In this document: piece after piece, positions 33,414 through 42,756 of the stretch | Numbering within the stretch: the stretch's first letter is position 1 | Layout: each line of letters opens with the position of its first letter | Translations under genes and position numbers: made by a program | Notes under the pieces: generated by a model | Told to the model about the DNA's origin: nothing | The model's input: only the letters and a program-made list of their open reading frames with translations | The model's database searches: none | From: Bradyrhizobium sp. dw_78 | Lineage (GTDB): Bacteria; Pseudomonadota; Alphaproteobacteria; Rhizobiales; Xanthobacteraceae | Direction: 5' to 3' | Assembly (NCBI RefSeq): GCF_018449525.1 | Contig: NZ_JAAVUS010000002.1 | Span: 620,001-684,000 of the forward strand | Length of the DNA stretch: 64,000 bases

Positions 33414-34426
33414 CAAGCGACCTTCCAAAAATCGGCCTGCGGCTGGACGGCTCAATCCCACCACATGAATGCGTGGAGCTCGCGGTTGCGGCCGACAAGG
33501 CCGGACTTTCAGGCGTCTGGTTTGCGGAAAACGCCTTTGCAAGAGGTATCTGGCCGGCGGCGGCCGCCTGCGCCGTTGCGACCAGCCGGATTCACATTCA
33601 CGCCGGCGTTTTCAATCCGTTCAATCGCCATCCGACGATGATGGCGATGGAAATCGGCGCGCTGGACGAATTGTCCAATGGCCGGGCCAGCATCAGTATC
33701 GGCGCCGGCATTATTGGCGCTTCCACCAAAATGGGGATCGACGCCGAAAAGCCCGTTCCTGCGCTTCGCGACGCCTTGATCATCTTGCGCGGGCTGCTCA
33801 ACGGCGAAGAGGTCAATCATGTCGGCCCAAGATTCTCCGCCAAGAAGGTCAAGCTCGACTACAAGCCCCGGCCGGGGATCCCGATTTTTTTGGCCGGCCG
33901 CGGCAATCTGACGATAAAATTGGCCGGTGAAGCCGCCGACGGGTTATTGGTTTCCAACATGTGCTCCGCCGGATATGCCGGGCGCTCCGCGGAATTAATG
34001 CATTCGGTCCGTCCCCACACTGCAAGCGGCACTGCAGGCAGCGTCATTCAATACATGCCCTGCATCGTGAACTCTTCATCCCTCGAGGCTTTCAGGGACG
34101 CCAAGCGCATCGTCGGCGAGATGGTCCCCCGGTTCTGGGCGCTGGGGCAGAAGGTGCCGTCCGCAAAGGACGCGCTTCTTCTTGGAACCGATATCAGCGA
34201 GGACGATTTTGCGGCGGCGGCGAGCGATATCAACAGCGGCCGGGATCCTGCCGACATTCTCGACGAACGCTACGCCGTGGCTTTTTCGATTTATGGAACA
34301 GCGGAAGAATGCCTGGCGCTGGCGAAGCGCTACAAGGCAGCGGGTGTTGATGAACTTGCATTGACCTTCAGCGGCCCCTCGGCGCCGCACGAGATCGCCA
34401 CGATCGGAAAGGCCATGAAGATCTGA
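33410..34426 (+). CDS. Luciferase-like (Mer-type) oxidoreductase, possibly F420-dependent
   Basis: The 338-residue protein is a luciferase-like barrel closer to the Mer (methylene-tetrahydromethanopterin reductase) branch: AVAADKAGLSGVWFAENAFARG near residue 24, GVFNPFNRHPTMMAMEIGALDELSNGRASISIGAG, and PIFLAGRGNLTIKLAGEAADG. Mer-branch members often use F420. It begins with a GTG whose GTGA overlaps the molybdenum hydroxylase stop, so it belongs to that operon and may act on the hydroxylated product, with F420H2 supplied by the enzymes at 16-22 kb. It ends 6 nt from the convergent GntR gene. Confidence 0.78.
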   Translation: MTSDLPKIGLRLDGSIPPHECVELAVAADKAGLSGVWFAENAFARGIWPAAAACAVATSRIHIHAGVFNPFNRHPTMMAMEIGALDELSNGRASISIGAGIIGASTKMGIDAEKPVPALRDALIILRGLLNGEEVNHVGPRFSAKKVKLDYKPRPGIPIFLAGRGNLTIKLAGEAADGLLVSNMCSAGYAGRSAELMHSVRPHTASGTAGSVIQYMPCIVNSSSLEAFRDAKRIVGEMVPRFWALGQKVPSAKDALLLGTDISEDDFAAAASDINSGRDPADILDERYAVAFSIYGTAEECLALAKRYKAAGVDELALTFSGPSAPHEIATIGKAMKI

Positions 34427-34432
34427 ACAACG

Positions 34433-35206
34433 TTATGGGGTCGTGGCTCCACGTTCTCGCAGGCACGATCCGTATCCTTCATCCGCATCGTATCGTTCCA
34501 GCACGATGTCCGTGATGCTCTGAATGTGCTGCCGAATGAGCGCAACGGCGCGCCTGGTATCGCGCCGGATCGCGGCGTCCTTGATCTCCTCATGGTCACC
34601 GGCCGTTCCCGCCATGTAGGATCCATAGGGAAGCGTCAGGCGCCGGTAGCGGTCGAAACGATCATGAAGTTGCGAGCAGAAGTTAAGGAGTGTGGGTGAA
34701 CCGCATGCCGCGATGAGTGAGAAGTGGAATTCCCGGTGATAGGATTCCCAGACATCGCTGATCGGCGTGTGTTGACCCGCTTTCTGCGACAGATGAGAAA
34801 ATCCTTCATAGACACTGCAGATTCCCTCGACCCAGGCAAGACCTCCCCGCTCGATGGACAATTGAAGGGCGGTTACTTCCAGCTGCATCCGCAAGGCTGC
34901 GACGTCGATAAGGTCGGCACGTGACGCAGGCGCAACCCGGAAACCACGCTGACTTTCCGAAATAACAAGACCCGCGCCAGACAAGACCGCCAGCGCCTCG
35001 CGGACGGGCGCCACGCTTGTGGCGTAACGCGCCATCAGGATCTTGAGATAGAGTTTGGCGCCCGGCCTGAAATAGGCCGAGAGGATGTCTCCCCGCATAC
35101 GGGCAAGAACGTAGGCCGACGCCGAACTGGCGCTTGATCGATCAAGCTCCTGACGTTTCCAGTACAGAGAACTGGTCGCCCAGGGCATTGCATCGGCCGC
35201 GATCAT
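34433..35206 (-). CDS. GntR family regulator with FCD domain
   Basis: The 257-residue protein has a GntR winged helix at about 30-95 (LKILMARYATSVAPVREALAVLSGAGLVISESQRGF) and a helical FCD effector domain after residue 105, in which YHREFHFSLIAACGSPTL supplies the usual metal-binding Asp/His positions. FCD members respond to carboxylates or sugar acids and bind short palindromes. It sits between the molybdenum hydroxylase operon and the Rieske gene and may control one of them. I found no convincing operator beside it. Confidence 0.87.
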   Translation of the reverse strand: MIAADAMPWATSSLYWKRQELDRSSASSASAYVLARMRGDILSAYFRPGAKLYLKILMARYATSVAPVREALAVLSGAGLVISESQRGFRVAPASRADLIDVAALRMQLEVTALQLSIERGGLAWVEGICSVYEGFSHLSQKAGQHTPISDVWESYHREFHFSLIAACGSPTLLNFCSQLHDRFDRYRRLTLPYGSYMAGTAGDHEEIKDAAIRRDTRRAVALIRQHIQSITDIVLERYDADEGYGSCLRERGATTP

Positions 35207-35261
35207 GGAACTACCCCCTCACTGAGTGTCCCAGCCGCGTTGCAGATTTTATACCATTTCT

Positions 35262-35310
35262 AGAGCATGATCCGAAAAAATGGGCACCGGTTTTCCGAAA
35301 GATCATGCTC
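35262..35310. repeat. Dispersed palindromic repeat, GAGCATGATC type
   Basis: AGAGCATGATCCGAAAAAAT at 35262 and the reverse arm TTTTCCGAAAGATCATGCTC ending at 35310 enclose a GGCACCGG loop. I associate this form with intergenic repeats of bradyrhizobial genomes. It lies in the divergent gap between the GntR gene and the Rieske gene's 3' side. Confidence 0.7.
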
Positions 35311-35329
35311 AAACAAAAACAAACAAAAA

Positions 35330-35378
35330 GATGGCGTTAGAGGTGATTCAACTCGATTGAATCGCCTCTAACGCCATC
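35330..35378. repeat. Long inverted repeat next to the GAGCATGATC element
   Basis: GATGGCGTTAGAGGTGATTC and its near-perfect reverse complement form arms of about 22 bp around a 5-nt loop. It follows the previous repeat after an A/C-rich spacer, and the two may form one composite element. It could act as a terminator for the minus-strand Rieske gene. Confidence 0.65.
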
Positions 35379-35501
35379 ATGGCTGCCAATCCGTCGCGAA
35401 TTGTCGGGCAAATGGGCAACCATCCATCAAATTCCGTGCATCCGGCCCGAATTTCAAAATTCCGGAAACGGGCACGATCAGGTTATCGACTTGCCGATAA
35501 A

Positions 35502-36749
35502 TCAGGGTTTTGCCGCCTGCTTGTAAGCGTTGATGAGCCAAACGTTGAACTGGACCAGCGTCGTTTCAAGAGGACCATAAATACCACGTGGAGCGAAGCG
35601 CGACTTCTTGCCCTTCTGCATCCCCATATTTTCCGGAACGTCCTGCGCCCAGATCTTGGCGCCTCCTTCCAGCACCATCGCCGCGCGCTCCCTGAAATCC
35701 GCAAGCTCGACGGAGGAACGCGGCATTAGCCAACCTCCGGCGGTCTGACGGTCGCTTGAGGCGTAAGTTTCTTCCACCGCCGTTGCGCTGATCAACGTGA
35801 ACGCGATCGCGTTCGGCGCGAACACCATCGTCATGCTCGGTGGAATCATCACGAAGGTGAGCCGCTGCCGCTGCGCGGCCGAGATCGTCGTGATCGGCGG
35901 AAAAGCCGGGTTTTCTCCCCAGCCGTCTCTCATCATCCCGCCATCCGGCTTCAGCATCGGCACCGTTCTGACAATCGCATTGTCGCCGGGCTTCATATCG
36001 GTAAAGACGACGCCGCCCTCCGCCAGCACGCTGGGTGCAAAATCATGTGTACCGCGGTGAACGAATTCGGGATGGTAGGCGTCGGTGAAATTCTCGACAT
36101 GGACCTTCCAGTTCCAAGGCAGCGGCTTGTCCGCCAGTTTCGGAGGAATTCCGACCAGGTCCGCCGCTTCATAACCTGCCCAAAACGGCTCGACCTTCGC
36201 CAGCGACGGAGCCAGGGGCTCCGCGTTTGGATCAAGATTCACGAAGACGAAGCCATGCCACAGCTCCAGCCGGATCGGGGGAAGCCGTTCGGAACGACGC
36301 AACGCGGCTGTTTCCTCCCTGCCGATATGGGGGGCACCGATCAGCCTGCCCTCGAGATCGTATGTCCAATAATGCAAGGGACACCGGAGCGTCTTCTGGT
36401 TTCCCGTGCAAGGGATCACCTGGCCGCGATGCCGGCATATCGCCGCCATCGCATGAATTTTGTCGTTACTGCGGGTGACGATGATGGGCTCTCCGGCGGG
36501 CTGCGCGGAGATGCAGTCACCGTGGTTGGCCAATTGTTCGACGCGACCGACGCAAATCCATGAGCGCGCGAAGACCCCCTGTCGCTCGAATTCGAAGAAT
36601 GCGGGCGACGTGTAGCATTCCGCGGGAAGCATCCTGTCCGCGGCTTCCGCCTCCGGCGGAAGGCGGTTCAGGATATCCAGCACCGCCTCCGACGTCGTGA
36701 ACGTGACTGGATTGATCGGAGACGGTCCCTGCGTTTCAACAATCGCCAA
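35502..36749 (-). CDS. Rieske aromatic-ring-hydroxylating oxygenase, alpha subunit
   Basis: The 415-residue protein has a Rieske domain with Cys105, His107, Cys123 and His126 (CRHRG and CPLHYW), and a catalytic domain whose mononuclear iron site begins with Asp223, His226 and His231 in ENFTDAYHPEFVH. No beta subunit, ferredoxin or reductase gene is adjacent, so it is either an alpha-only type (demethylase or N-heterocycle oxygenase) or borrows its redox partner. It starts on the minus strand divergent from the Liv-type importer, hinting that the importer brings in its substrate. Confidence 0.9.
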   Translation of the reverse strand: MAIVETQGPSPINPVTFTTSEAVLDILNRLPPEAEAADRMLPAECYTSPAFFEFERQGVFARSWICVGRVEQLANHGDCISAQPAGEPIIVTRSNDKIHAMAAICRHRGQVIPCTGNQKTLRCPLHYWTYDLEGRLIGAPHIGREETAALRRSERLPPIRLELWHGFVFVNLDPNAEPLAPSLAKVEPFWAGYEAADLVGIPPKLADKPLPWNWKVHVENFTDAYHPEFVHRGTHDFAPSVLAEGGVVFTDMKPGDNAIVRTVPMLKPDGGMMRDGWGENPAFPPITTISAAQRQRLTFVMIPPSMTMVFAPNAIAFTLISATAVEETYASSDRQTAGGWLMPRSSVELADFRERAAMVLEGGAKIWAQDVPENMGMQKGKKSRFAPRGIYGPLETTLVQFNVWLINAYKQAAKP

Positions 36750-37103
36750 CGTGATGCTCCCGCTTCTTCAACACAAATGCAGTCGTGAATCGACTCTAGT
36801 GCTCCTTGCCGTCGGCTGACGAATGCCTAAAAAACTAAATTCATGACGCTGATGGATTTCGTGCTCGTTTTTTATCCAAGCCACCCGAACGCAGCCATGC
36901 AGCGTCAGCGTGCAACACCGAACGCCCCAACCAACAGCCGCGTCTCACACCACGGCCGGAAGCGGCGATTGGGCGACTCCAGCTCCATCTGAAAAGCCAG
37001 GAATTATCGGGACGAATGGACCCAGATCGAGGGTCCAACAGGCCCGAACTGGCACCTCATTTGCATCTGGCTAGGCATATATGACGGCTTCAAGGACAGG
37101 TAC
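36750..37103. other. Divergent intergenic region, Rieske gene / importer
   Basis: No gene is supported in these 354 bases. A right half-site ATTATCGGGAC at 37003-37013 resembles half of the IclR-type operator, but its left half is lost. Promoters for both flanking units must lie here, but none is clear by eye. Confidence 0.4.
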
Positions 37104-38273
37104 ATGTTGGTTTCAGCGCTTGCAAAACGCACTTCGATTCAGGTTATCGCTCTCGGCGGAGCGCTTGCGCTATGGAATACGGCCCTCGAAGCGGCGCCGG
37201 CAAGTTGTCCCTCCCCTATTCCGCTGGGACTGACGACCGCGCTCACCGGCAACCTCGCCCTGCTCGGAACGCAAGCCCGCAATGGCGTCGAATTCGCCGT
37301 TGACGAGATCAACAAGAACGGCGGCGTCGCCGGCAAGCAACTGGCCCTGACCACGGAAGATACCGGCGCATCGAGCACCGACGCACTCAACGCGATGAAT
37401 CGCATCATCGACGGCAAACCCCTGGTGATCATCGGCTCCATGATCAGCCCGCACGTCTTCGCACAGACCGAAAGCGTCACCAAGTCGGAGACACCGTTTC
37501 TCGTCGGCGCAACGAATGCAAAGGTTACGGCACAGAACAGCAGATGGCTGTTTCGTACCCATGTCCACGACGGCCAACTGGCGGAATTGATACCCACATA
37601 TCTGGTGAAATCGCTTGGCAAGACCAAGCCCGGCATCATCGCCGTGGCTGACGACTATGGCCTCGGAGCATCGAAGGGAATTCAAGAAGCCCTCGCCAAA
37701 TTGAATGTCACCCCAGTGGCCGTGACATCCTATGCGCCTTCCGACAAGGACATGAGCGCGCAGCTCCTCGAGATCAAGGACAAAGGCGCGGACAGCCTCA
37801 TCTTGTTCGGACGGCCTGCGGACATCGCGCTTGTGATGAAGCAGATGGGCGATCTCGGAATCAAGCTGACCACCATCGGAAATTCGAGCATCGTAGCTCA
37901 GACGACACTGAACAACCTGTCTACAGCCGAAGCGGATGGCGCCTATGCGATCGGCGGGATGATCCCCCAACCTTCAACCGATCCGAAGATCGTCGACTGG
38001 TCGAAGCAGATCCTGGCCAGGTACAAGGTGCCAGCCGACAACTTCACCGTCGCCTACTACGACACGGTCTATTTGCTCAAGGATGTGATCGAGAAAGTCG
38101 GCTGTGACAAGGCCGCGATCCGGGATAGCCTTGCCGCGACCAAGGGCTGGAAGGGCCTGTTTATCGAGTACACGGCCGACAATGCGGGCGATCTCGCGCA
38201 CACGCTCGGAATCTACCGGAACAAGGGCAAAACGCCGGAATTTGTCGGCCCGATCAAGGATACCGCGGATTAG
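37104..38273 (+). CDS. Branched-chain-type ABC transporter substrate-binding protein
   Basis: The 389-residue protein has a signal peptide (VIALGGALALWNTALEAAPA, cleavage near residue 32) and a type I periplasmic binding fold starting with PIPLGLTTALTGNLALLGTQARNGVEFAVDEIN. This family serves amino acids, but also aromatic acids and amides in soil bacteria, so the cargo is uncertain. It begins a five-gene importer operon (receptor, two permeases, two ATPases) with 12 nt to the next gene. Confidence 0.92.
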   Translation: MLVSALAKRTSIQVIALGGALALWNTALEAAPASCPSPIPLGLTTALTGNLALLGTQARNGVEFAVDEINKNGGVAGKQLALTTEDTGASSTDALNAMNRIIDGKPLVIIGSMISPHVFAQTESVTKSETPFLVGATNAKVTAQNSRWLFRTHVHDGQLAELIPTYLVKSLGKTKPGIIAVADDYGLGASKGIQEALAKLNVTPVAVTSYAPSDKDMSAQLLEIKDKGADSLILFGRPADIALVMKQMGDLGIKLTTIGNSSIVAQTTLNNLSTAEADGAYAIGGMIPQPSTDPKIVDWSKQILARYKVPADNFTVAYYDTVYLLKDVIEKVGCDKAAIRDSLAATKGWKGLFIEYTADNAGDLAHTLGIYRNKGKTPEFVGPIKDTAD

Positions 38274-38285
38274 CGGAATTCAACG

Positions 38286-39152
38286 ATGGGCCAACTCATC
38301 GTCAACGGTCTGGCACTGGGAAGCATCTATGCCCTGGTCGCGCTCGGGCTGCTCATGATCTTCAACACTGTCCAGATCGTTAATTTCGCTCAAGGCCAGT
38401 TGCTGATGCTCGGCGCCTTTATCGGAATCAGCAGCGCGGTCACGCAGGAATTACCCATTGCGATCGCCTGGATCGTTACCATGGCCGCGATGGCGCTGAT
38501 CGGCATCGTTTTCATGGTGCTGGTCTATCTCCCGCTGCGTGGCCGTTCCCCTTTTCTCGTCATTCTCACGACGATCTCGATGGGAATCGTCCTGGAAAAC
38601 CTGGCGCTCATCATCTGGGGACCGTTGCCGGTCTCCTTGCCGTCGCCCGTTCATGGCGCGCCGCTGCGGTTCGCGGGCGTGGTCATATCGATGCATCAGG
38701 CGTTCACCTTCGCGACGCTGATCGTGGTTCTGACGCTGCAGTTCCTGCTTCTGACCAGAACGCGTTTTGGAATTCTCATGCAGGCGACGGCGCAGGATCT
38801 GCGCACCGCACGCCTCGTCGGCATTCCGGTACAACGCACCATTGCCGTGGCGTTCGCCTCCGGGGCCGTGCTGTCCGGCATCGCCGGTCTTTTGGTGGCT
38901 CCGACCTATCTCGCCGAACCAACCATGGGCGGAAGCCTCGGCCTCAAGGCGTTCGTCGTCAGCGTGATCGGCGGCTTTGGCAGTCTTCCCGGCGCGGTTA
39001 TCGGCGGCCTGTCTCTCGGCCTCATCGAGACGTTCGGAGCCCGCTATATTTCCTCGAATTTCCGGGACGCCTATGCGTTCATCATCATGATCGGCGTGCT
39101 GATCGCGTGGCCTCGCGGCCTGTTCGGCGAGAAAACCAGCGAGAAGGTGTGA
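38286..39152 (+). CDS. LivH-type ABC permease
   Basis: The 288-residue inner-membrane protein has about eight hydrophobic spans and opens with the LivH hallmark LIVNGLALGSIYALVALGL and FNTVQIVNFAQGQLLMLGAF. The EAA-like loop GGFGSLPGAVIGGL near residue 230 contacts the ATPases. It pairs with the LivM-type permease that follows after one base. Confidence 0.93.
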   Translation: MGQLIVNGLALGSIYALVALGLLMIFNTVQIVNFAQGQLLMLGAFIGISSAVTQELPIAIAWIVTMAAMALIGIVFMVLVYLPLRGRSPFLVILTTISMGIVLENLALIIWGPLPVSLPSPVHGAPLRFAGVVISMHQAFTFATLIVVLTLQFLLLTRTRFGILMQATAQDLRTARLVGIPVQRTIAVAFASGAVLSGIAGLLVAPTYLAEPTMGGSLGLKAFVVSVIGGFGSLPGAVIGGLSLGLIETFGARYISSNFRDAYAFIIMIGVLIAWPRGLFGEKTSEKV

Positions 39153-39153
39153 G

Positions 39154-40089
39154 TTGAGGATTTCACCTTACCTCGCCCTCGTCGCGGCAGGAGCGCTGTC
39201 AATTCCATTGTTGACGCACGATAATTACGTCATCCAGCTGCTTAACATCGCAATCCTGAACGCAATCGTCGTGCTCGGCCTCAACTACACCACCGGCTGG
39301 ACCGGCCAGATTAATTTCGGTCAGGCCGCCTTTTACGGGCTTGGCGCGTATTCGACGGCTCTTGCGACAAAATTCGGTCTGCCCTGGATCGCGGCGTCGT
39401 TCTCCGCCATCCTGGTGGTCGCTCTCGCCAGTCTCGTCCTGGGACTCCCGACACTGCGGCTGCGGACACACTATCTTGCCATGACAACGATCGGCTTTGC
39501 CGAAATTGTTCGATTGATCATCGTGCATTGGGAGCCCGTTACCGGCGGCACGTCCGGTTTGAGAGACATCCCCGGCATCGACCTGTTAGGCTGGCATCCC
39601 CAGGGGCAGATACAACACTACTACATCATGATCGCTGTTCTTGCCCTGGCTGTCGTTGTCGCCGCACGCATACGACATTCGACGGTAGGCCGGGCGATGA
39701 TTGCGACCAAGGATAGCGAAATCGCGGCCGAGCAAAGCGGCGTCGATACGTTGCGCATGAAATTGCTCGCCTTCATGATCGGAGCGATATATGCGGGGAT
39801 TGCCGGCTGTCTTTATGCCTCCTCGATCCGTTTCATAAGCCCCGACAGCTTCTCGGGAACGCAAGCCGTATTCCTGATGACCATGCTCATCGTCGGCGGC
39901 ATGGGCTCCATCCCGGGCTGTGTGGCGGGCGCACTGGCGCTGACGATACTCCCGGAAGCCCTTCGATTCCTCGGACAATGGTATCTGGTGCTCTACGGGC
40001 TCGGGGTCATTGGCATCATCGCGTTGCTTCCGGGCGGCCTCGCTTCCGTCATCTCGGTCCGAAAATTGCGCTGGGGACATCCGCAATGA
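39154..40089 (+). CDS. LivM-type ABC permease
   Basis: The 311-residue membrane protein carries the LivM hallmark LGLNYTTGWTGQINFGQAAFYGLGAY near residue 42 and the ATPase-contact loop GGMGSIPGCVAGAL. The start is a TTG at 39154, one base after the LivH-type stop; no closer ATG keeps the first membrane span. Its stop overlaps the ATPase gene start (ATGA). Confidence 0.92.
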   Translation: MRISPYLALVAAGALSIPLLTHDNYVIQLLNIAILNAIVVLGLNYTTGWTGQINFGQAAFYGLGAYSTALATKFGLPWIAASFSAILVVALASLVLGLPTLRLRTHYLAMTTIGFAEIVRLIIVHWEPVTGGTSGLRDIPGIDLLGWHPQGQIQHYYIMIAVLALAVVVAARIRHSTVGRAMIATKDSEIAAEQSGVDTLRMKLLAFMIGAIYAGIAGCLYASSIRFISPDSFSGTQAVFLMTMLIVGGMGSIPGCVAGALALTILPEALRFLGQWYLVLYGLGVIGIIALLPGGLASVISVRKLRWGHPQ

Positions 40090-40865
40090 GTCCGGCAGCA
40101 ATTCTGCAGGCGCGCGGCGTCACTCGCCGGTTTGGCGGCCTGGTGGCGCTGGACCACATCGATCTCGATATTCCGCGAGGCATCGTTCAATCCGTCATTG
40201 GGCCAAACGGCTCGGGCAAGACAACGCTCATCAATGCGTTGAGCGGCGCCTCGCCTGCCGATGCAGGTTCGATCCAGCTCGACAGCCGGGAAATTTCCGG
40301 TCTCAAGCCTCACAGGATCGCTCAACTGGGATTGGCCCGCACGTTCCAGAACATACGCCTGTTCGCCAATCTGAATGTATTGGAAAACGTCAAAGTCGCG
40401 GCCGGATGCCGTAGCGCCGAATCTCTCTTCGGTATCGTCACCGGGAACAGGAATCATCGCCGTACTGAAACGGCCATCGACGAAGCGGCGCGCGAGGCGC
40501 TGCATACCGTCGGCCTGATCCACCGGGCGGATGATGCGGCCGATCAACTGCCCTATGCGCAGCAGCGCCTTCTTGAAATCGCGCGTGCGATCGCAACCAA
40601 ACCTCGTATCCTGCTGCTCGATGAACCCGCCGCCGGCATGAACATGACCGAAAGCCTGGCCCTTCTCGAAACCATCTCAAGGCTCAAAAGCACCGGCATC
40701 ACCGTTTTGCTGGTCGAGCATAACGTAAGATTCGTCATGGATATCAGTGACAGGGTTGCGGTGCTGGATTTCGGCAAAAAGATCGCCGACGGCTCGCCGG
40801 CGGAGGTGCAGTCAAACGCTCTCGTCATAGAGGCCTATCTCGGCAGGCGCCGCCGTCATGCTTAG
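40086..40865 (+). CDS. LivG-type ABC ATPase
   Basis: The product is about 259 residues. Walker A is GPNGSGKTT near residue 38 and Walker B is ILLLDEPAAGMN. The signature loop is unusual, reading LPYAQQRLLEIARAI instead of LSGGQ, as is common in LivG proteins. The ATG at 40086 overlaps the permease stop; an upstream in-frame ATG at 39978 lies inside that permease. It powers import together with the LivF-type protein. Confidence 0.92.
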   Translation: MSPAAILQARGVTRRFGGLVALDHIDLDIPRGIVQSVIGPNGSGKTTLINALSGASPADAGSIQLDSREISGLKPHRIAQLGLARTFQNIRLFANLNVLENVKVAAGCRSAESLFGIVTGNRNHRRTETAIDEAAREALHTVGLIHRADDAADQLPYAQQRLLEIARAIATKPRILLLDEPAAGMNMTESLALLETISRLKSTGITVLLVEHNVRFVMDISDRVAVLDFGKKIADGSPAEVQSNALVIEAYLGRRRRHA

Positions 40866-41568
40866 AGTGGAGAACCTGAAGGTCGCCTATGGACATATCG
40901 AGGTTCTGAAAGGCATCAATTTCAACGTCGAGGCGGCGGAAATCGTCGCTCTGATCGGCTCCAATGGCGCCGGAAAGACGACGACGCTGAACACGATTTC
41001 CGGCCTGTTACGGCCGACCTCGGGGGTCATTTCCTGGAAAGGCGAGAACATCAATCGCACGCCGGTCGAAGCGATTGTCGCATCCGGATTGGCGCATTGC
41101 CCGGAAGGACGCCGGATTTTTCCGGGCCTGACCGTTCGCGAAAACCTGCTCTCCGGAACGGCCGCCCGGCCTAACAACAGGAAGGCGATTGAAGAGGACA
41201 TGACGCTCGTGTTCGATCTCTTTCCGCGTCTCAAGGAGCGGATCAAGCAGCTTGGCTGGTCGCTATCGGGCGGCGAACAGCAGATGCTCGCCATCGGGCG
41301 TGCGTTGATGAGCCGCCCAAGTCTTTTGATGCTCGACGAGCCCTCTCTCGGCCTCGCCCCTATCGTCATCGACCAGCTTTTTGACAGGATCGTCGAACTC
41401 AACAAACGTACACAGCTTGCGGTTTTCCTGGTGGAGCAGAACTCCGCAATGGCCCTGGAAATCGCCAACCGCGCTTTCGTCATCGAGACCGGAACGATCA
41501 CGCTTTCCGGCCCGGCATCAGAACTGGCCGGGAATCCCCGAATCCAGGAAGCCTATCTCGGCGGCTGA
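40858..41568 (+). CDS. LivF-type ABC ATPase
   Basis: The 236-residue ATPase has Walker A GSNGAGKTT near residue 37, a standard signature LSGGEQQMLAIGRAL and Walker B LLMLDEPSLGLAP. It overlaps the LivG-type gene by 8 nt and closes the importer operon. The following 183 bases to the exporter operon contain no gene. Confidence 0.93.
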   Translation: MLRVENLKVAYGHIEVLKGINFNVEAAEIVALIGSNGAGKTTTLNTISGLLRPTSGVISWKGENINRTPVEAIVASGLAHCPEGRRIFPGLTVRENLLSGTAARPNNRKAIEEDMTLVFDLFPRLKERIKQLGWSLSGGEQQMLAIGRALMSRPSLLMLDEPSLGLAPIVIDQLFDRIVELNKRTQLAVFLVEQNSAMALEIANRAFVIETGTITLSGPASELAGNPRIQEAYLGG

Positions 41569-41751
41569 TCCCGCGACGCTCCGGCTGCGGAGTTCATCGG
41601 ATGACGCAAGGCCGGCTAAGCTCCACGCTCGGACCCCGCCCCATTTCGGGCAATCGGCCCTTTTGATCCCTGTCAACACCGCCCGGTGAAATCCCGGCAA
41701 TTTGCTGGCGAGCGCCGAATCTTGTCGGCCAGTGTTTCAATGGGATGAGAG

Positions 41752-42756
41752 ATGGCTGTGGCGAAATTGCCGAAGTGGATATTGTTGGCTGGCGTATTGG
41801 TGCTGGCCGGCGCCGGGGTGGCCTACTGGCAATGGGACAGGATAACGGCGGGGCTGGGATTCGGCCATCAGAGCCAGACCATCTTCCTCTCAGGCAATAT
41901 CGAGGCGCACCAAAGCGTCCTCGGATTCAAGACCGTTCAATCGCGCATTATTGAACTGCCGTTTGACGAAGGCCAGTGGGTCAAGGCCGGCACGCTGATA
42001 TCGCGCGTTGATGATTCCGATTATCGCCAGCAGGTATCGATCTCCGAGACCACCCTGGAGGTGCAAAAACGTCAGCTTGCAACGGCCGAGCAGAACTGCA
42101 CGGCGGCGCAGAGGCTGCTCGAAAGCGACGCGGCGGATCTCGAACTGGCGAAGCTCGAATTTACCCGTGCCGACGACCTGATGAAGCGGGGCGCGGGCAC
42201 CATCGAAACGCGCGATCAAACCAGTGCGGCATTAAAGAAGGCAAACGCCGCGATCGAGCGTGACCAGGCGTTGGAGCTGGCCGCCGAGCGCCAGGTCGAA
42301 CTGGCAAGGGCCAATATCAAGAATGCGGAAGAGGCGCTCAAGCTCGCCAAGATCATACTCGATTACACCGTTTTATCGGCGCCGTTCGACGGTGTGATCA
42401 CCGTGCGCGAGGCCGAACTTGGCGAGATCATGGTGCCGGGCACGCCGGTGGCAACGCTCGCCGATCTCGACCATATCTGGTTGCGCGCCTATATCAACGA
42501 GACCGACATCGGCAAGATCCGGCTCGATCAGGCCGCCACCGTCACAACCGATACCTATCCAGGGAAAACCTACAAGGGACGGGTATCCTTTATTTCGTCT
42601 TCGGCGGAGTTTACGCCGAAGAGCGTCGAAACCCACGCCGAACGCGTGACGCTCGTCTATCGCATCAAGATCGATATCGCCAACCCGACTCATGAGCTGG
42701 TGCCGGGCATGCCGGCCGACGCCTTGCTCGAGGCGCTGCCGTCAGGCAAGTCATGA
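41752..42756 (+). CDS. HlyD-family membrane fusion protein of an ABC exporter
   Basis: This 334-residue protein has one N-terminal membrane anchor (ILLAGVLVLAGAGVAYW), a biotinyl-lipoyl half (FLSGNIEAHQSVLGFKTVQSRI), a long coiled-coil hairpin rich in Ala, Glu and Lys (about 95-205) and the second lipoyl half YTVLSAPFDGVITVREAELGE. It matches YbhG-type adaptors that link inner-membrane ABC exporters to an outer-membrane channel. It is first in a five-gene run joined by ATGA/GTGA overlaps. No outer-membrane TolC-type gene is present, so it would use one encoded elsewhere. Confidence 0.9.
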   Translation: MAVAKLPKWILLAGVLVLAGAGVAYWQWDRITAGLGFGHQSQTIFLSGNIEAHQSVLGFKTVQSRIIELPFDEGQWVKAGTLISRVDDSDYRQQVSISETTLEVQKRQLATAEQNCTAAQRLLESDAADLELAKLEFTRADDLMKRGAGTIETRDQTSAALKKANAAIERDQALELAAERQVELARANIKNAEEALKLAKIILDYTVLSAPFDGVITVREAELGEIMVPGTPVATLADLDHIWLRAYINETDIGKIRLDQAATVTTDTYPGKTYKGRVSFISSSAEFTPKSVETHAERVTLVYRIKIDIANPTHELVPGMPADALLEALPSGKS

